Assembly: GCF_012911895.1 (NCBI RefSeq)
Contig: NZ_JAAXCV010000020.1
Coordinates: 102,331-166,330, forward strand
Source of the DNA: Bacillus sp. RO3
Lineage (GTDB): Bacteria > Bacillota > Bacilli > Bacillales > Bacillaceae_B
Reading direction: 5' to 3'
DNA length: 64,000 nt
Part shown: positions 7,899-15,887 of the stretch, in pieces
Layout: the number at the start of each line of letters is the position of its first letter
Position numbering within the stretch: the first letter of the stretch is position 1
Notes under the pieces: generated by a model
What the model was told of the DNA's origin: nothing
What the model saw: the letters and a program-made list of their open reading frames with translations, nothing else
Database searches by the model: none
Position numbers and translations under genes: made by a program

Positions 7899-8381
7899 TT
7901 ATTCAGGAAGAGGATCTGGAGTCCAGATCGTCAGCTCTTTACCCGGTAAGGCACTTACCAGTTCACTATCTCCCTCAATTCCTGCTTGCCAGCATTCGAA
8001 TTCGTCATGATTTCCGTTTATGAATAAGGAATAATCGTTTTCAAATCGAATGAGTAAGTGGGGAGCATGGTCGTCCACCAGTTCGACCTTTGTTACCCGT
8101 TGTCTTCTCATTCGGATGATGTGCAGCAATTTCTCCTCTTCGGAAAGATCTGCTATTTCATCCTCACTTGAAGGATACTGTTTTTCACCTGGAGCGAGGA
8201 AGCACCACGTTGATTCGATGTTTAAGAAGAGTTGGGGATCCTCTGCATCAGTATTCTTATAATGAAAGAAAGAGAGCGTAAGGGGACCCGGAGACATCCC
8301 GAACTGAACCCCGTCCAGCTGGGATCCTTGGAACAGGTTGTTTAAAAGGGCTTCAGCTTGAACTTTATCGTTTGAATCCAT
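7899..8381 (-). CDS. Hypothetical acidic cytoplasmic protein (160 aa)
   Basis: No signal peptide or membrane helix. A beta-rich, acidic protein with segments such as HLLIRFENDYSLFINGNHDEFECW that resemble small standalone immunity-type or DUF6188-like folds, but I cannot assign it. It is followed by a strong terminator and preceded by a short peptide gene on the same strand. Confidence 0.55.
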   Translation of the reverse strand: MDSNDKVQAEALLNNLFQGSQLDGVQFGMSPGPLTLSFFHYKNTDAEDPQLFLNIESTWCFLAPGEKQYPSSEDEIADLSEEEKLLHIIRMRRQRVTKVELVDDHAPHLLIRFENDYSLFINGNHDEFECWQAGIEGDSELVSALPGKELTIWTPDPLPE

Positions 8382-8489
8382 TTCGTTTTAGCTCCTTATT
8401 TCTAGATTTTTTTATATCGATGTTAACAGAATCCGGGTGTTCTTCTCCCGTAATCTCTAACTGATCCCCCTCTTCGTCAATTGTTTCAC

Positions 8490-8612
8490 TCAACCTATTA
8501 TTTTTTCAGTCTCATGTGCTGACACTTCTGGATTTTCTTGAGCTGAAGCAATATTTGGTAAGACCGCTGCAAGCAAGACGATGACGACGATCACTCTAAA
8601 AAATGATTTCAT
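8490..8612 (-). CDS. 40-residue exported peptide, Phr-like in shape
   Basis: ATG at 8612 with GGAGG six bases upstream encodes a basic N-terminus, a hydrophobic core (VIVVIVLLAAVLPNIASA) and a short polar tail of about 15 residues after a likely signal cleavage site at SA/QE. Size and layout match Phr-type pre-peptides, but no Rap phosphatase gene is nearby. Its ATG overlaps the stop of the preceding frame (ATGA), so it could be translationally coupled. It may instead be a truncated exported protein. Confidence 0.45.
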   Translation of the reverse strand: MKSFFRVIVVIVLLAAVLPNIASAQENPEVSAHETEKIIG

Positions 8613-8824
8613 ATTAACCTCCACTTGATTTGATATATCCAGTTCCAATGAACAGATGAAAAGTCTTTACTTATGATGGATATCCCATCAAAAACGTCAT
8701 GTGTATGGTCCATTCCACTATCCAACACCGCAACCTTGACGTGTGGTTTATGGGTAAGAGTGATGCTGAGAAAAATGCCGGATAGTAAAGCAACGAAACC
8801 AAATCCAATAAGAATGTTTTTCAT
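8609..8824 (-). pseudogene. Truncated subtilisin-like (S8) protease fragment
   Basis: A 71-codon frame with an N-terminal helix then VKVAVLDSGMDHTHDVF, the strand and catalytic-aspartate motif of S8 proteases, and ends shortly afterward. The histidine and serine regions are missing, so it cannot be a protease. The ribosome site is weak. Probable gene remnant. Confidence 0.5.
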
Positions 8825-9117
8825 GGGAAGACGTTATCCTTTCACTGATCGATTAGGGCCGCGTTTGTCATTTTGGAGTATTCTGAACAGATACAAATTA
8901 TACGGGACCACTGTTTCAGGAACCTTAATTGAACCATAATTTAACCTTAATTTCGTTCATTTGGAATGAAGTTAAAAGCAGAATGAATAGGGCAACTCAG
9001 AACATAGGCAACAAAAAAAGAGTACAAAATCAGATTAATTTCATACCCAAGCCTTAGGCTATGTACTTCTGTTACACTACATATAGTACATTTTGACAAA
9101 ATGGAGGTGATGGCTGC

Positions 9118-9480
9118 ATGGAAAATGTGACACAGGAAGAACAGCAGCAGTCAATTGAAGCGTTTCAGTCCATCATCCGAAAATCGGAAAATGCTCTAGC
9201 TTCTATGAATTCAGGTTCGCCCCAGACAAAGGTGCTTGAGAAAAGGTTGAGAGCAGCAAGGATTGGGGTTGAGACACTTCATGCCCGTTGGGAAGGCAAC
9301 CATTTGGATTTCAGTTATGAGGAGTTAGGTGAAGCAAAAGAAGTATTGGAAGGTTTACTCTTGACGCTGCCGCCATTTCTTGAGAAAACAAAGCCCGGAA
9401 GCGGACAGCGGACCTACTTGGAGAGAAGGATAAAGGCCATTCAAATGGCGGTTTCTTTTCTCGGTGATTCGAGGAAATAG
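9118..9480 (+). CDS. Hypothetical helical cytoplasmic protein (120 aa)
   Basis: Starts at ATG 9118 with GGAGGTG about ten bases upstream. The protein is alpha-helical and charged without signal or membrane segments; two similar stretches (TKVLEKRLRAARIGVETL near residue 37 and RTYLERRIKAIQMAVSFL near residue 97) look like an internal repeat of one helical unit. A strong terminator follows at 9482-9517. No family recognised. Confidence 0.6.
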   Translation: MENVTQEEQQQSIEAFQSIIRKSENALASMNSGSPQTKVLEKRLRAARIGVETLHARWEGNHLDFSYEELGEAKEVLEGLLLTLPPFLEKTKPGSGQRTYLERRIKAIQMAVSFLGDSRK

Positions 9481-9481
9481 G

Positions 9482-9517
9482 AGATCCGGCAATTTGCAAT
9501 TTCCGGATCTTTTTTTA
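9482..9517 (+). terminator. Terminator after 9118-9480
   Basis: AGATCCGG and CCGGATCT arms with AATT inner pairing, followed by eight T. Confidence 0.85.
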
Positions 9518-9590
9518 CATTTGCCCCGGGGGGGGATGGCCTCCACCGTTGTTCTGGGGAAAGGAAGATCACTGAGGGATGTACTCCTTA

Positions 9591-10247
9591 CTAACCAGAG
9601 TACATCTCCAAAATATTCCCATCTGGATCAATCACATGAAACACAGACCGTCCTTCTACCCGTTCTACACGAAAGTCCTTTGCATCAAGCAATCTATAAT
9701 AAAAGAAGATCTTCTCCGGATTTCCTTCCTTGATTGCTTTTGAAAACGGACCGATGATGTGGTGATTGGGTAACTCTTTCATGTCAGGAGGGTCCTTGGG
9801 GACTGGCAGCTTTTTTCTTGAACGGTGAAGGGCTGTCTTGATCGATTCGTTGCTGGTACGGAGCATGACAGCTATTTCCTTCGTTTGATAGTGAAAGACA
9901 TCTTTCAACGTGAGAAGCATGGCTTGCTTTAGGGGCAGATGTACTAATAACGCATCTATCAGAAGGTCATAGTCCAGGAAATCCTGGGTTCCCTTTATCT
10001 GTTCCTCATCAAAGGAATACACCACTTTTTCTTTCCTCTTTTCGTCTATAAAGAGATTCTTCGCAATCGTATAGAGAAAGGAATACGTGATTTCCCGCTC
10101 AGGTTCTGTCTTTTTCAGCTTATAAACGTTTAACATGGTGCCCTGGACCAGATCCTCCGCCATCCAGGTAGAGCCCGACATTGACAGGCAATAGCGATAA
10201 AGCTTTGAAATGGTTTGTTCTACGTTTTCAAACAGCATTGTATCCAT
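9591..10247 (-). CDS. ECF-type RNA polymerase sigma factor with C-terminal extension
   Basis: Residues about 10-80 form sigma region 2 (YRYCLSMSG...MAEDLVQGTMLNVYKL...YTIAKNLFIDEKRKEK) and 95-145 form region 4 (LPLKQAMLLTLKDVFHYQTKEIAVMLRTSNESIKTALHRSRKKL), so it should direct RNA polymerase to a few promoters. A 60-residue extension follows, ending VIDPDGNILEMYSG; such extensions in ECF families often regulate activity. No anti-sigma gene lies next to it. The divergent neighbour encodes a VOC protein, and the intergenic region carries an ECF-like promoter facing that gene. Confidence 0.85.
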   Translation of the reverse strand: MDTMLFENVEQTISKLYRYCLSMSGSTWMAEDLVQGTMLNVYKLKKTEPEREITYSFLYTIAKNLFIDEKRKEKVVYSFDEEQIKGTQDFLDYDLLIDALLVHLPLKQAMLLTLKDVFHYQTKEIAVMLRTSNESIKTALHRSRKKLPVPKDPPDMKELPNHHIIGPFSKAIKEGNPEKIFFYYRLLDAKDFRVERVEGRSVFHVIDPDGNILEMYSG

Positions 10248-10270
10248 CCTTAAGAATTTTTTGAAAAATA

Positions 10271-10297
10271 TGTAACCTTTCCATTATGATATACGTT
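10271..10297 (+). promoter_or_regulatory. ECF-sigma-like promoter upstream of the VOC gene
   Basis: TGTAAC (10271-10276), 17-base spacer, CGTT (10294-10297). The AAC/CG pattern at this spacing is characteristic of Bacillus ECF promoters (SigX/SigW type). It lies 34 bases upstream of the VOC start and directly beside the divergent sigma gene. Recognition by that sigma is an inference. Confidence 0.4.
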
Positions 10298-10330
10298 ATA
10301 CATAAGAATGTCAGGTAAAGGAGAGATGGT

Positions 10331-10741
10331 ATGTTTAAAGTAGGAAGTATCTTTATCCCGGTAACGGATATGAAAAAGGCAATAAACTGGTATGAAAACA
10401 ACCTTGGTGTCAGAAAAATCGGAAGCTGGCCTGGTGGGGCAGGATTCTATTTTCCCAACAGCTCCACACAACTGGGATTGGTCGAGGTCAGCACCCCGCA
10501 ACCAACCGAGTTTGTCATCAAAGGCAGCCAAAAGAACGCCTATTTTAATTTCCTGGTCGAAGATATCCAACAGGCACATGACCAGCTGACCAGTAAAGGC
10601 GTCGTGACCACTGAAATTGAAGACTTCGGAGGTATGAAAGGCTTTGATTTCTTTGACCCCGATGGAAACCCCTTCAGCGTAGTCGACGAAGATATCGAAT
10701 CTCCTTTTCATAGAGAGAATGTGAAAAAGAAGTGGGACTAG
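10331..10741 (+). CDS. VOC superfamily (glyoxalase/bleomycin-resistance fold) protein
   Basis: A 136-residue single-subunit VOC protein with two beta-alpha-beta-beta-beta repeats: IFIPVTDMKKAINWYENNLG at the N-terminus and AYFNFLVEDIQQAHDQL then GFDFFDPDGNPFSVVDE in the second half. VOC proteins bind a metal or a small hydrophobic ligand; the substrate cannot be inferred. RBS AAAGGAGAG before ATG 10331. Divergent from the ECF sigma gene. Confidence 0.8.
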   Translation: MFKVGSIFIPVTDMKKAINWYENNLGVRKIGSWPGGAGFYFPNSSTQLGLVEVSTPQPTEFVIKGSQKNAYFNFLVEDIQQAHDQLTSKGVVTTEIEDFGGMKGFDFFDPDGNPFSVVDEDIESPFHRENVKKKWD

Positions 10742-10761
10742 GGGACAGGCACCCTGTCCCC
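10741..10761. repeat. Family A palindrome (GGGACAGG...CCTGTCCC)
   Basis: GGGACAGG CAC CCTGTCCC immediately after the VOC stop codon; one of at least seven copies in the window. Can act as terminator hairpin. Confidence 0.7.
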
Positions 10762-10940
10762 ATTCCCCCTTTTACAGATTGAGCTGACACTAATTCGAAT
10801 CTGCGTTTCAATCCCCTGTGTTCCATGCTGGCTCTACTCATGATCATGGTCATCGGTATTTCCCATGGAAAATACTGTTCATATCTAATTACTCCCAGCT
10901 AATTTAAAATCAAGAAAAAGCAACTTTAGGTGATATCAAC

Positions 10941-11186
10941 ATGTGGGTAAAGATATTGTTAGCACTTCTTGCATTGTCTGGTTTTTGGCTGGTGTGGTTT
11001 TCTGTTTTTGGTAAGAAGAAGCATATTGATGAATTGGATGGCCGTGAAGGTGTCTCTATTAGTTTCTTTGAACTCGTATTTGATCTGGTTTTAAATCTGT
11101 CACCGACTTTGATAAAAAGAATCCTGTTATTTATTCTCGGTTCAGTCATTGCCGGAATCTCCACCATCGGAGTCATTTACTCATGA
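10941..11186 (+). CDS. Small two- or three-helix membrane protein
   Basis: 81 residues; helix 1 about residues 3-23, then a loop with HIDELDGREG, and a hydrophobic C-terminal half (about 44-80). AGGTGAT lies before ATG 10941 and a terminator follows, so a monocistronic gene. Unrecognised. Confidence 0.6.
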   Translation: MWVKILLALLALSGFWLVWFSVFGKKKHIDELDGREGVSISFFELVFDLVLNLSPTLIKRILLFILGSVIAGISTIGVIYS

Positions 11187-11197
11187 TGCTGACGAAG

Positions 11198-11232
11198 AAA
11201 AGGTCAGAGGCTGATGCCCTGACCTTTTCTAT
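11198..11232 (+). terminator. Terminator after 10941-11186
   Basis: AAAGGTCAG and CTGACCTTT arms with inner GGC/GCC pairing and T-rich end. Confidence 0.75.
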
Positions 11233-11278
11233 ATTGGGATGCTTTAATCATTTACAATCCTTATAATATCTTATTTTC

Positions 11279-11440
11279 TCAAAATGAAGTAAATAATCGT
11301 GGAAAAACAAAGAGTAAGAATAAACCACTAACCGTATAGGTAACGTACATTTTTTTGTTTTCCCCTTCTCTTAGCTCCCAAATCCCGAGTGTTAATAAAT
11401 AAATCCCCAATAGTAGAATAAGTAAAAATAATAAAGCTAT
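11279..11440 (-). CDS. 53-residue membrane peptide with apparent ATA start
   Basis: The minus strand reads AAAGGAG, eight bases, then ATA GCT TTA... and stays open for 53 codons with two hydrophobic segments separated by WELREGENKKMY. The ribosome site and composition suggest a real gene, but the start codon is ATA instead of ATG. Either a rare start, a start-codon mutation, or a sequence error. Confidence 0.35.
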   Translation of the reverse strand: MALLFLLILLLGIYLLTLGIWELREGENKKMYVTYTVSGLFLLFVFPRLFTSF

Positions 11441-11480
11441 AAAAAATTCTCCTTTGTATGAGTTGTTCTAACATATAAGG

Positions 11481-11500
11481 AGGACAGGCACCCTGTCCCA
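11481..11500. repeat. Family A palindrome
   Basis: GGACAGG CAC CCTGTCC, same core as the copy at 10741-10761. Confidence 0.65.
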
Positions 11501-11575
11501 TTCTCTCCTCATAGACATAGATCTGCCCCCGGTTCACTTCACGGAGCTAGAGGGGCAGTTCTAAACTTCCGTTTG

Positions 11576-12541
11576 TTACATTTTCATCAATACCTTCCCC
11601 TCATACTTCCGGCTTTCAATCAATCTATGAGCTTCTGAAGCTTCACTTATATGAAAGATATGGGCGATGGGAAGGCTGACTTTATGTGCGGCAAACAGAT
11701 CCAGCACTTTATCCGCCACTGGTGCCAGCCTCTCGGGATGATGTTTTCTAGTCGTCCCTAAGCTGAAGCCTTTAACGTTTCTGCAGCTGCTGTGTACATC
11801 ACTCGTTTTAAAATGACCGGCTTTTCCACTGCTGTTTCCGAATTGAACCAGGGTTCCATACAGGGCTAAGCAGTCGAGACTCCGGCCGGTCACCTCCCCT
11901 GCCACTGAATCAAAGATAATATGGGCACCTTTTTCGTTGGTCCCCTTTAGCACTTCTTCTGAGAAGGTATCATAGGTGAAGACTGCATGGGCTCCCAGCT
12001 GCTTCACATATGCTGCCTTGTCCGGGTTACCAACCGTGGCGAAGATCGTTTGAACCCCTGCCAGTTTGGCTAATTGTACGAGCATGGATCCCACCCCGCC
12101 GGCTGCGCTATGGATCACGATCGTATCTGATTCCTTTACCTGCCCGATTTCATGTAGGAGTATATAAGAAAGGATTGACACGGTCGGTAATGCCGCCGCC
12201 TGTTCAAATGATAGACTGTCGGGAATCCTAAACACCAGCTGCTCATTTGCCACAACATATTCTGCATAGGATCCACCTTTCGGAAAGGCGATGACCCGGG
12301 TACCTTTCGTAAAACTGGAAGAAGGAGAAGCCTCTGCGATTGTCCCGGCAACATCCAGTCCAAGTATGAAAGGAAACGAACCGTTCCCTTTCTTTCCGGT
12401 CCGTTGTTTGATATCCGCGTAATTCACACTTGTATAGGCTGCTTTTATGAGGACCTCTCCCTCACGAGCCTTAGGCATGTCTGTTTCAGTGTATGTAAGT
12501 ACATTGGCATCCCCGAATTCCTTTTGAATGACTGCTTTCAT
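11576..12541 (-). CDS. Quinone oxidoreductase-like NADP-dependent MDR protein
   Basis: A zinc-free medium-chain dehydrogenase/reductase of the QOR branch. GroES-like domain at the N-terminus (SVNYADIKQRTG, FILGLDVAGTI), then the Rossmann fold with the AAGGVGSMLVQLAKLAG dinucleotide loop around residue 150, and a C-terminal EGKVLMKM end typical of the family. It probably reduces quinones or enones with NADPH. Start chosen at ATG 12541, eight bases from GGGGA; upstream TTG 12559 and ATG 12547 are worse. Single gene. Confidence 0.85.
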   Translation of the reverse strand: MKAVIQKEFGDANVLTYTETDMPKAREGEVLIKAAYTSVNYADIKQRTGKKGNGSFPFILGLDVAGTIAEASPSSSFTKGTRVIAFPKGGSYAEYVVANEQLVFRIPDSLSFEQAAALPTVSILSYILLHEIGQVKESDTIVIHSAAGGVGSMLVQLAKLAGVQTIFATVGNPDKAAYVKQLGAHAVFTYDTFSEEVLKGTNEKGAHIIFDSVAGEVTGRSLDCLALYGTLVQFGNSSGKAGHFKTSDVHSSCRNVKGFSLGTTRKHHPERLAPVADKVLDLFAAHKVSLPIAHIFHISEASEAHRLIESRKYEGKVLMKM

Positions 12542-12574
12542 CTCCATATCCCCTCTCAAAGCGCGGTTCTTATC

Positions 12575-12751
12575 TTACGTAGTAACCCATTCGTTACAAT
12601 GCTTTATCACATACTTGGAAAATTCAATCGAGTGGATGATTCGTTCATCGATTGAATGAAAGGCTTTCGACTTTATTCCTTTTCGAATGTCAACCGCTTC
12701 CCTGATGATGAGGTGCCACTCTTCAGGCTTCCGTTTTAGGGATAATATCAT
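12575..12751 (-). CDS. Small helical protein, divergent Spo0E-like candidate
   Basis: A 58-codon frame with two amphipathic helices (about residues 10-28 and 35-52). The second helix contains SIEFSKYVIKHC, which lines up with the SQELDxLI signature of Spo0E-type phosphatases that dephosphorylate Spo0A~P, but the key aspartate is replaced by serine. Size fits that family. The ribosome site is weak. If it is Spo0E-like it may be inactive. Could be unrelated. Confidence 0.35.
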   Translation of the reverse strand: MILSLKRKPEEWHLIIREAVDIRKGIKSKAFHSIDERIIHSIEFSKYVIKHCNEWVTT

Positions 12752-12914
12752 GTTCCATCAAATTATAGTATTGACGCGGCAGCCCAAGGACGGTCCACTC
12801 CACCAAACGTGGGCAGGCAACTTCATCGATTATTTATCTCTTTCCATCTCCATTACAATTCCAATTATTTCAAATGTTGAAATATTTAGCAATGGACATT
12901 CCGTTTTATCATAC

Positions 12915-12951
12915 AAAAAAACAGGTGCAATCCTGATGAGGATCACACCTG
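12915..12951 (-). terminator. Terminator of the cad operon
   Basis: CAGGTG...ATCCT and AGGAT...CACCTG arms followed by T7 on the minus strand, 33 bases past the CadA stop. Confidence 0.8.
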
Positions 12952-12983
12952 GTTGGTTTCTATTCAGTTCCATCTTTGGAGGA

Positions 12984-15407
12984 TTAAGTTTTTACTTTCA
13001 ACAGGCGCAGGGCATTCAAGATGACGATGATGGCCGCTCCTGTATCACTTAACACCGCCAACCACAACGTTAACCATCCCGGGAAGATTAACGCCAGAGC
13101 CACAAATTTGACAATTAAGGAGAACCAGATGTTCTGCTTGATAATCTTCAGGGCTTTCCGGCTCAGATTCATGGTATACGGCAGCTTTTCAAGGTTATCC
13201 GCCATCAGGACAATGTCCGCGGTTTCCATCGCAGTGTCCGTGCCGGCACCGCCCATGGCAATTCCGAGATCCGCAGTTGCCAGTGCAGGGGCGTCATTGA
13301 TTCCGTCTCCCACCATGGCTACGTTATGGCCTTCCCTTTGTAATTGCTTGATTGCTTCGACTTTATCCTCCGGCATTAGTTCAGCAAAATAGCGGTTGAC
13401 GCTTGTTTCGTTTGAGATCATCTTCGCTGTGCCTTCATGATCACCTGTCAGCATGACAACCTGCTGGACGCCTGCTTTCTTTAAACCATGTAGCGCCTCT
13501 ACGGTCGTGGTCCTGATCGTATCAGCGACTGAAATGACTCCGATGATTTTTTTGTTCGTACCGACAATCACAACCGTCTGTCCCTTGCTTTGCATTTCCG
13601 TAACGGTGGCTTCGGCTTCACCTAAAGGGATCCCGATTTCATCGAACAGCCTGGCATTCCCTGCATAATAGATGTCTCCGGCAATGGTGGCTTGAACGCC
13701 TTTTCCTACTATACTTCTAAACGATTCGCCCTGTTTCGATTGAATTCCTTTTTCGTTTACATAGTGCACAATGGTTCGTGCAATCGGATGGGTCGAATAA
13801 TCTTCCAGCGTTAAGACGATCGAGAGCAATTCTTCTTCTGACGTCCCTAATGGTCTGATGTCCGTAACGTTAGGCTTACCTTCTGTCAAAGTACCTGTCT
13901 TATCAAAGGCAATGGCATTGATGGCTCCAGCCTTCTCAAGGAATGTCCCTCCCTTGATCAACACGCCGTTCTTAGCAGCATTCCCGATGGCAGAAACGAT
14001 GGCCACAGGGGTGGAAATGACCAATGCGCACGGACAGGCCACCACCAGCAATTCAAGTCCTCTGTAGAACCATTCTCCCCACGTTCCTAAACCGATGAAA
14101 GGCGGAATCACCATGACGGCTAATGCAAGGACGAACACGATGGGTGTATAGATCCCGGCAAATTTATCGATAAACGCCTGGGTCGGGGCCTTCTGTTCCT
14201 GGGCTTCTTCCACGAGGTGAATGATCTTGGCGATCGTCGTATCCTCCACCAGCTTAGTGACCTTCACTTCAAGAGAACCGTTTTCATTGATGGTTCCGGC
14301 ATATACGGTATCACCGGCTTGTTTATCCACCGGAATGGATTCTCCTGTAATCGGAGCCTGGTTGACACTGGATTCGCCTGATACAATTTCTCCGTCCAAT
14401 GGAATTTTATCTCCAGGCTTCACCACCAGGATGTCCCCAGCAGACACATCTTCAACCGACTTCTTTATCAATTGTGAACCCACTTTGATCCAGGCCTCAG
14501 ATGGCGCAAGATCCATTAAATTCCGGATCGAGTTCCTCGTTTTTTCTAATGACATATTTTGTAGAGTGGTTCCAAGGGCAAATAACCAAACCACTGTTGC
14601 GCCTTCGAGCCATTCCCCGATAAAGGCCGCTCCGATGGCCGCAGCGGACATCAGGACGTTCATGTCCAATGAACGGCTTTTAATGGAATAGAAGGCACTT
14701 TTCACCGGCTTATACCCGCTGATCACCATCGCCATGGCGTACATCAGGGTGGATAGTATCGGCGCCACATCCGCAAATGATCCCGTGAAGCCCAACGCAA
14801 TCAGGATCCCTGATGTAAGGATTAACCCCTTACCTTCATGGTCCCTGGACCGTTCTGCCCCCTTCTTTTTGGACGATAATGACGCTTTAAAGCCGATTTT
14901 TGCCACTTCCGATAGGATGTCTTCCACACTGTTCTCATGTTCTGCCTTCATTTTTCCCGTTGAAAAATGAACACTTACATGTTTCACGCCAGGGACTGAA
15001 TTCAAATGATTTTCAATGCTCTTGGCACAACTGCCGCAATCCATGCCTTCTACTTCGTACACTCTCAACTGTTTATGTTCTGAGGGCTCTACCTTAAATC
15101 CAAGGTTTTCCACCTCTTTTTCCACTTGTTCAAGACTCGTGTCTTCTGTTCCCATGAAGCGAAGCTTACCTGTGTTATAGTTCACCTTGATGTCTTCTAT
15201 GTGTTTTAATTTGCCTAATCTTTTTTCGATGGAAGAGGCACAAGAAGGACAATCCATCCCGATTATTCTGTATTCCACCATCTCACCCTTTCCGGCTCCG
15301 GCCGTCGAAGATGAGGAGAAAGGTGCCAATGCCTCTGCCTCACTGGCGCAACAACTTTTTTCTATCCGTTCTTCTGAAGCTTTCGTACTGCAACATTTAT
15401 CTGCCAA
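12984..15407 (-). CDS. cadA: P1B-type heavy-metal ATPase, CadA/ZntA class
   Basis: Exports Cd/Zn/Pb-type divalent cations using ATP. 807 residues: N-terminal cysteine pairs (C5C6, C19C20), two HMA metal-binding domains with GMDCPSC (C53/C56) and GMDCGSC (C124/C127), actuator TGES loop (about 354-357), the intramembrane CPC (458-460) typical of P1B-2 pumps, phosphorylation site DKTGT (502-506) and the GDGINDAPAL hinge near the end. TTG start at 15407 with a GGAG/GGGG ribosome site. It follows the ArsR-family regulator by 12 bases, so the pair forms one metal-induced operon. Confidence 0.93.
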   Translation of the reverse strand: MADKCCSTKASEERIEKSCCASEAEALAPFSSSSTAGAGKGEMVEYRIIGMDCPSCASSIEKRLGKLKHIEDIKVNYNTGKLRFMGTEDTSLEQVEKEVENLGFKVEPSEHKQLRVYEVEGMDCGSCAKSIENHLNSVPGVKHVSVHFSTGKMKAEHENSVEDILSEVAKIGFKASLSSKKKGAERSRDHEGKGLILTSGILIALGFTGSFADVAPILSTLMYAMAMVISGYKPVKSAFYSIKSRSLDMNVLMSAAAIGAAFIGEWLEGATVVWLFALGTTLQNMSLEKTRNSIRNLMDLAPSEAWIKVGSQLIKKSVEDVSAGDILVVKPGDKIPLDGEIVSGESSVNQAPITGESIPVDKQAGDTVYAGTINENGSLEVKVTKLVEDTTIAKIIHLVEEAQEQKAPTQAFIDKFAGIYTPIVFVLALAVMVIPPFIGLGTWGEWFYRGLELLVVACPCALVISTPVAIVSAIGNAAKNGVLIKGGTFLEKAGAINAIAFDKTGTLTEGKPNVTDIRPLGTSEEELLSIVLTLEDYSTHPIARTIVHYVNEKGIQSKQGESFRSIVGKGVQATIAGDIYYAGNARLFDEIGIPLGEAEATVTEMQSKGQTVVIVGTNKKIIGVISVADTIRTTTVEALHGLKKAGVQQVVMLTGDHEGTAKMISNETSVNRYFAELMPEDKVEAIKQLQREGHNVAMVGDGINDAPALATADLGIAMGGAGTDTAMETADIVLMADNLEKLPYTMNLSRKALKIIKQNIWFSLIVKFVALALIFPGWLTLWLAVLSDTGAAIIVILNALRLLKVKT

Positions 15408-15419
15408 TTTCCCCAGCTC

Positions 15420-15746
15420 CTACACGATATGATTATGACAAGGGTCTACATCCTTTTGTACTTCTTCAAAAACGACATCGAACATCGTTAACAAATCACG
15501 GACTTTTTGATTTCTCAAACTATAATAGATATATTTCCCTTCCTGCCTGCCTACAATGAGGCCGCATCCCTTTAAACAGGAAATATGCTGGGAAATGCTT
15601 GACTGACTGCCTTCCAGTTCATGGACAATCTGGGACACTGTTTTCTCTTCTTCTTTTATACTTTCAAGGATTTGAATTCTTAATTTATGGCCAAAGCCTT
15701 GGAGGAACTTTACTTTGGTTTCCATATCTAGCTCTTTCAACACCAT
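15420..15746 (-). CDS. cadC: ArsR/SmtB-family metal-sensing repressor
   Basis: A 108-residue winged-helix repressor: FLQGFGHKLRIQILESI, recognition helix region GSQSSISQHISCLKGCGLI, wing GRQEGKYIYYSL, and a C-terminal DPCHNHIV tail that with the cysteines in SCLKGCG could bind Cd/Zn/Pb. Lies just upstream of the pump gene. Two tandem dyads cover its promoter, so it very probably represses itself and cadA until metal binds. The gene symbol follows function; a CzrA- or CmtR-type sensor is possible. Confidence 0.88.
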   Translation of the reverse strand: MVLKELDMETKVKFLQGFGHKLRIQILESIKEEEKTVSQIVHELEGSQSSISQHISCLKGCGLIVGRQEGKYIYYSLRNQKVRDLLTMFDVVFEEVQKDVDPCHNHIV

Positions 15747-15755
15747 TCCCCTTCC

Positions 15756-15821
15756 TCATATTATCCATTTCTAATACGTTCTTCTCACTAACATATTACC
15801 AACTTCTAATATGTGTGTCAA
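15756..15821 (-). promoter_or_regulatory. cad promoter with two tandem ArsR-type operators
   Basis: Minus strand TTGACA (15816-15821), 17 bp, TAATAT. Operator 1 is ACATATTA-N8-TAATATGT (15791-15814) overlapping spacer and -10; operator 2 is ACGTATTA-N8-TAATATGA (15756-15779), 11 bp further downstream. Both share the spacer pattern GAA.T.G. Confidence 0.75.
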
Positions 15822-15838
15822 AAAAATAATAAGTATGT

Positions 15839-15879
15839 AAAAAAGCCTGCAGATTTGGTCATCCCAAAACCTGCAGGCT
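15839..15879 (-). terminator. Terminator of bdbDC
   Basis: AAGCCTGCAG and CTGCAGGCTT arms around TTTGG/CCAAA, T run on the minus strand, a few bases past the BdbC stop. Confidence 0.85.
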
Positions 15880-15887
15880 TGATTTCG

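Noticed and set aside
10250..10711. Minus-strand 153-codon frame opposite the VOC gene
   Set aside because: No family signature and antisense to a well-supported VOC protein with a ribosome site.
13021..15559. Several plus-strand open frames across cadA and its regulator
   Set aside because: They are antisense shadows of a clear P1B ATPase and ArsR gene; none has ribosome sites or recognisable domains.
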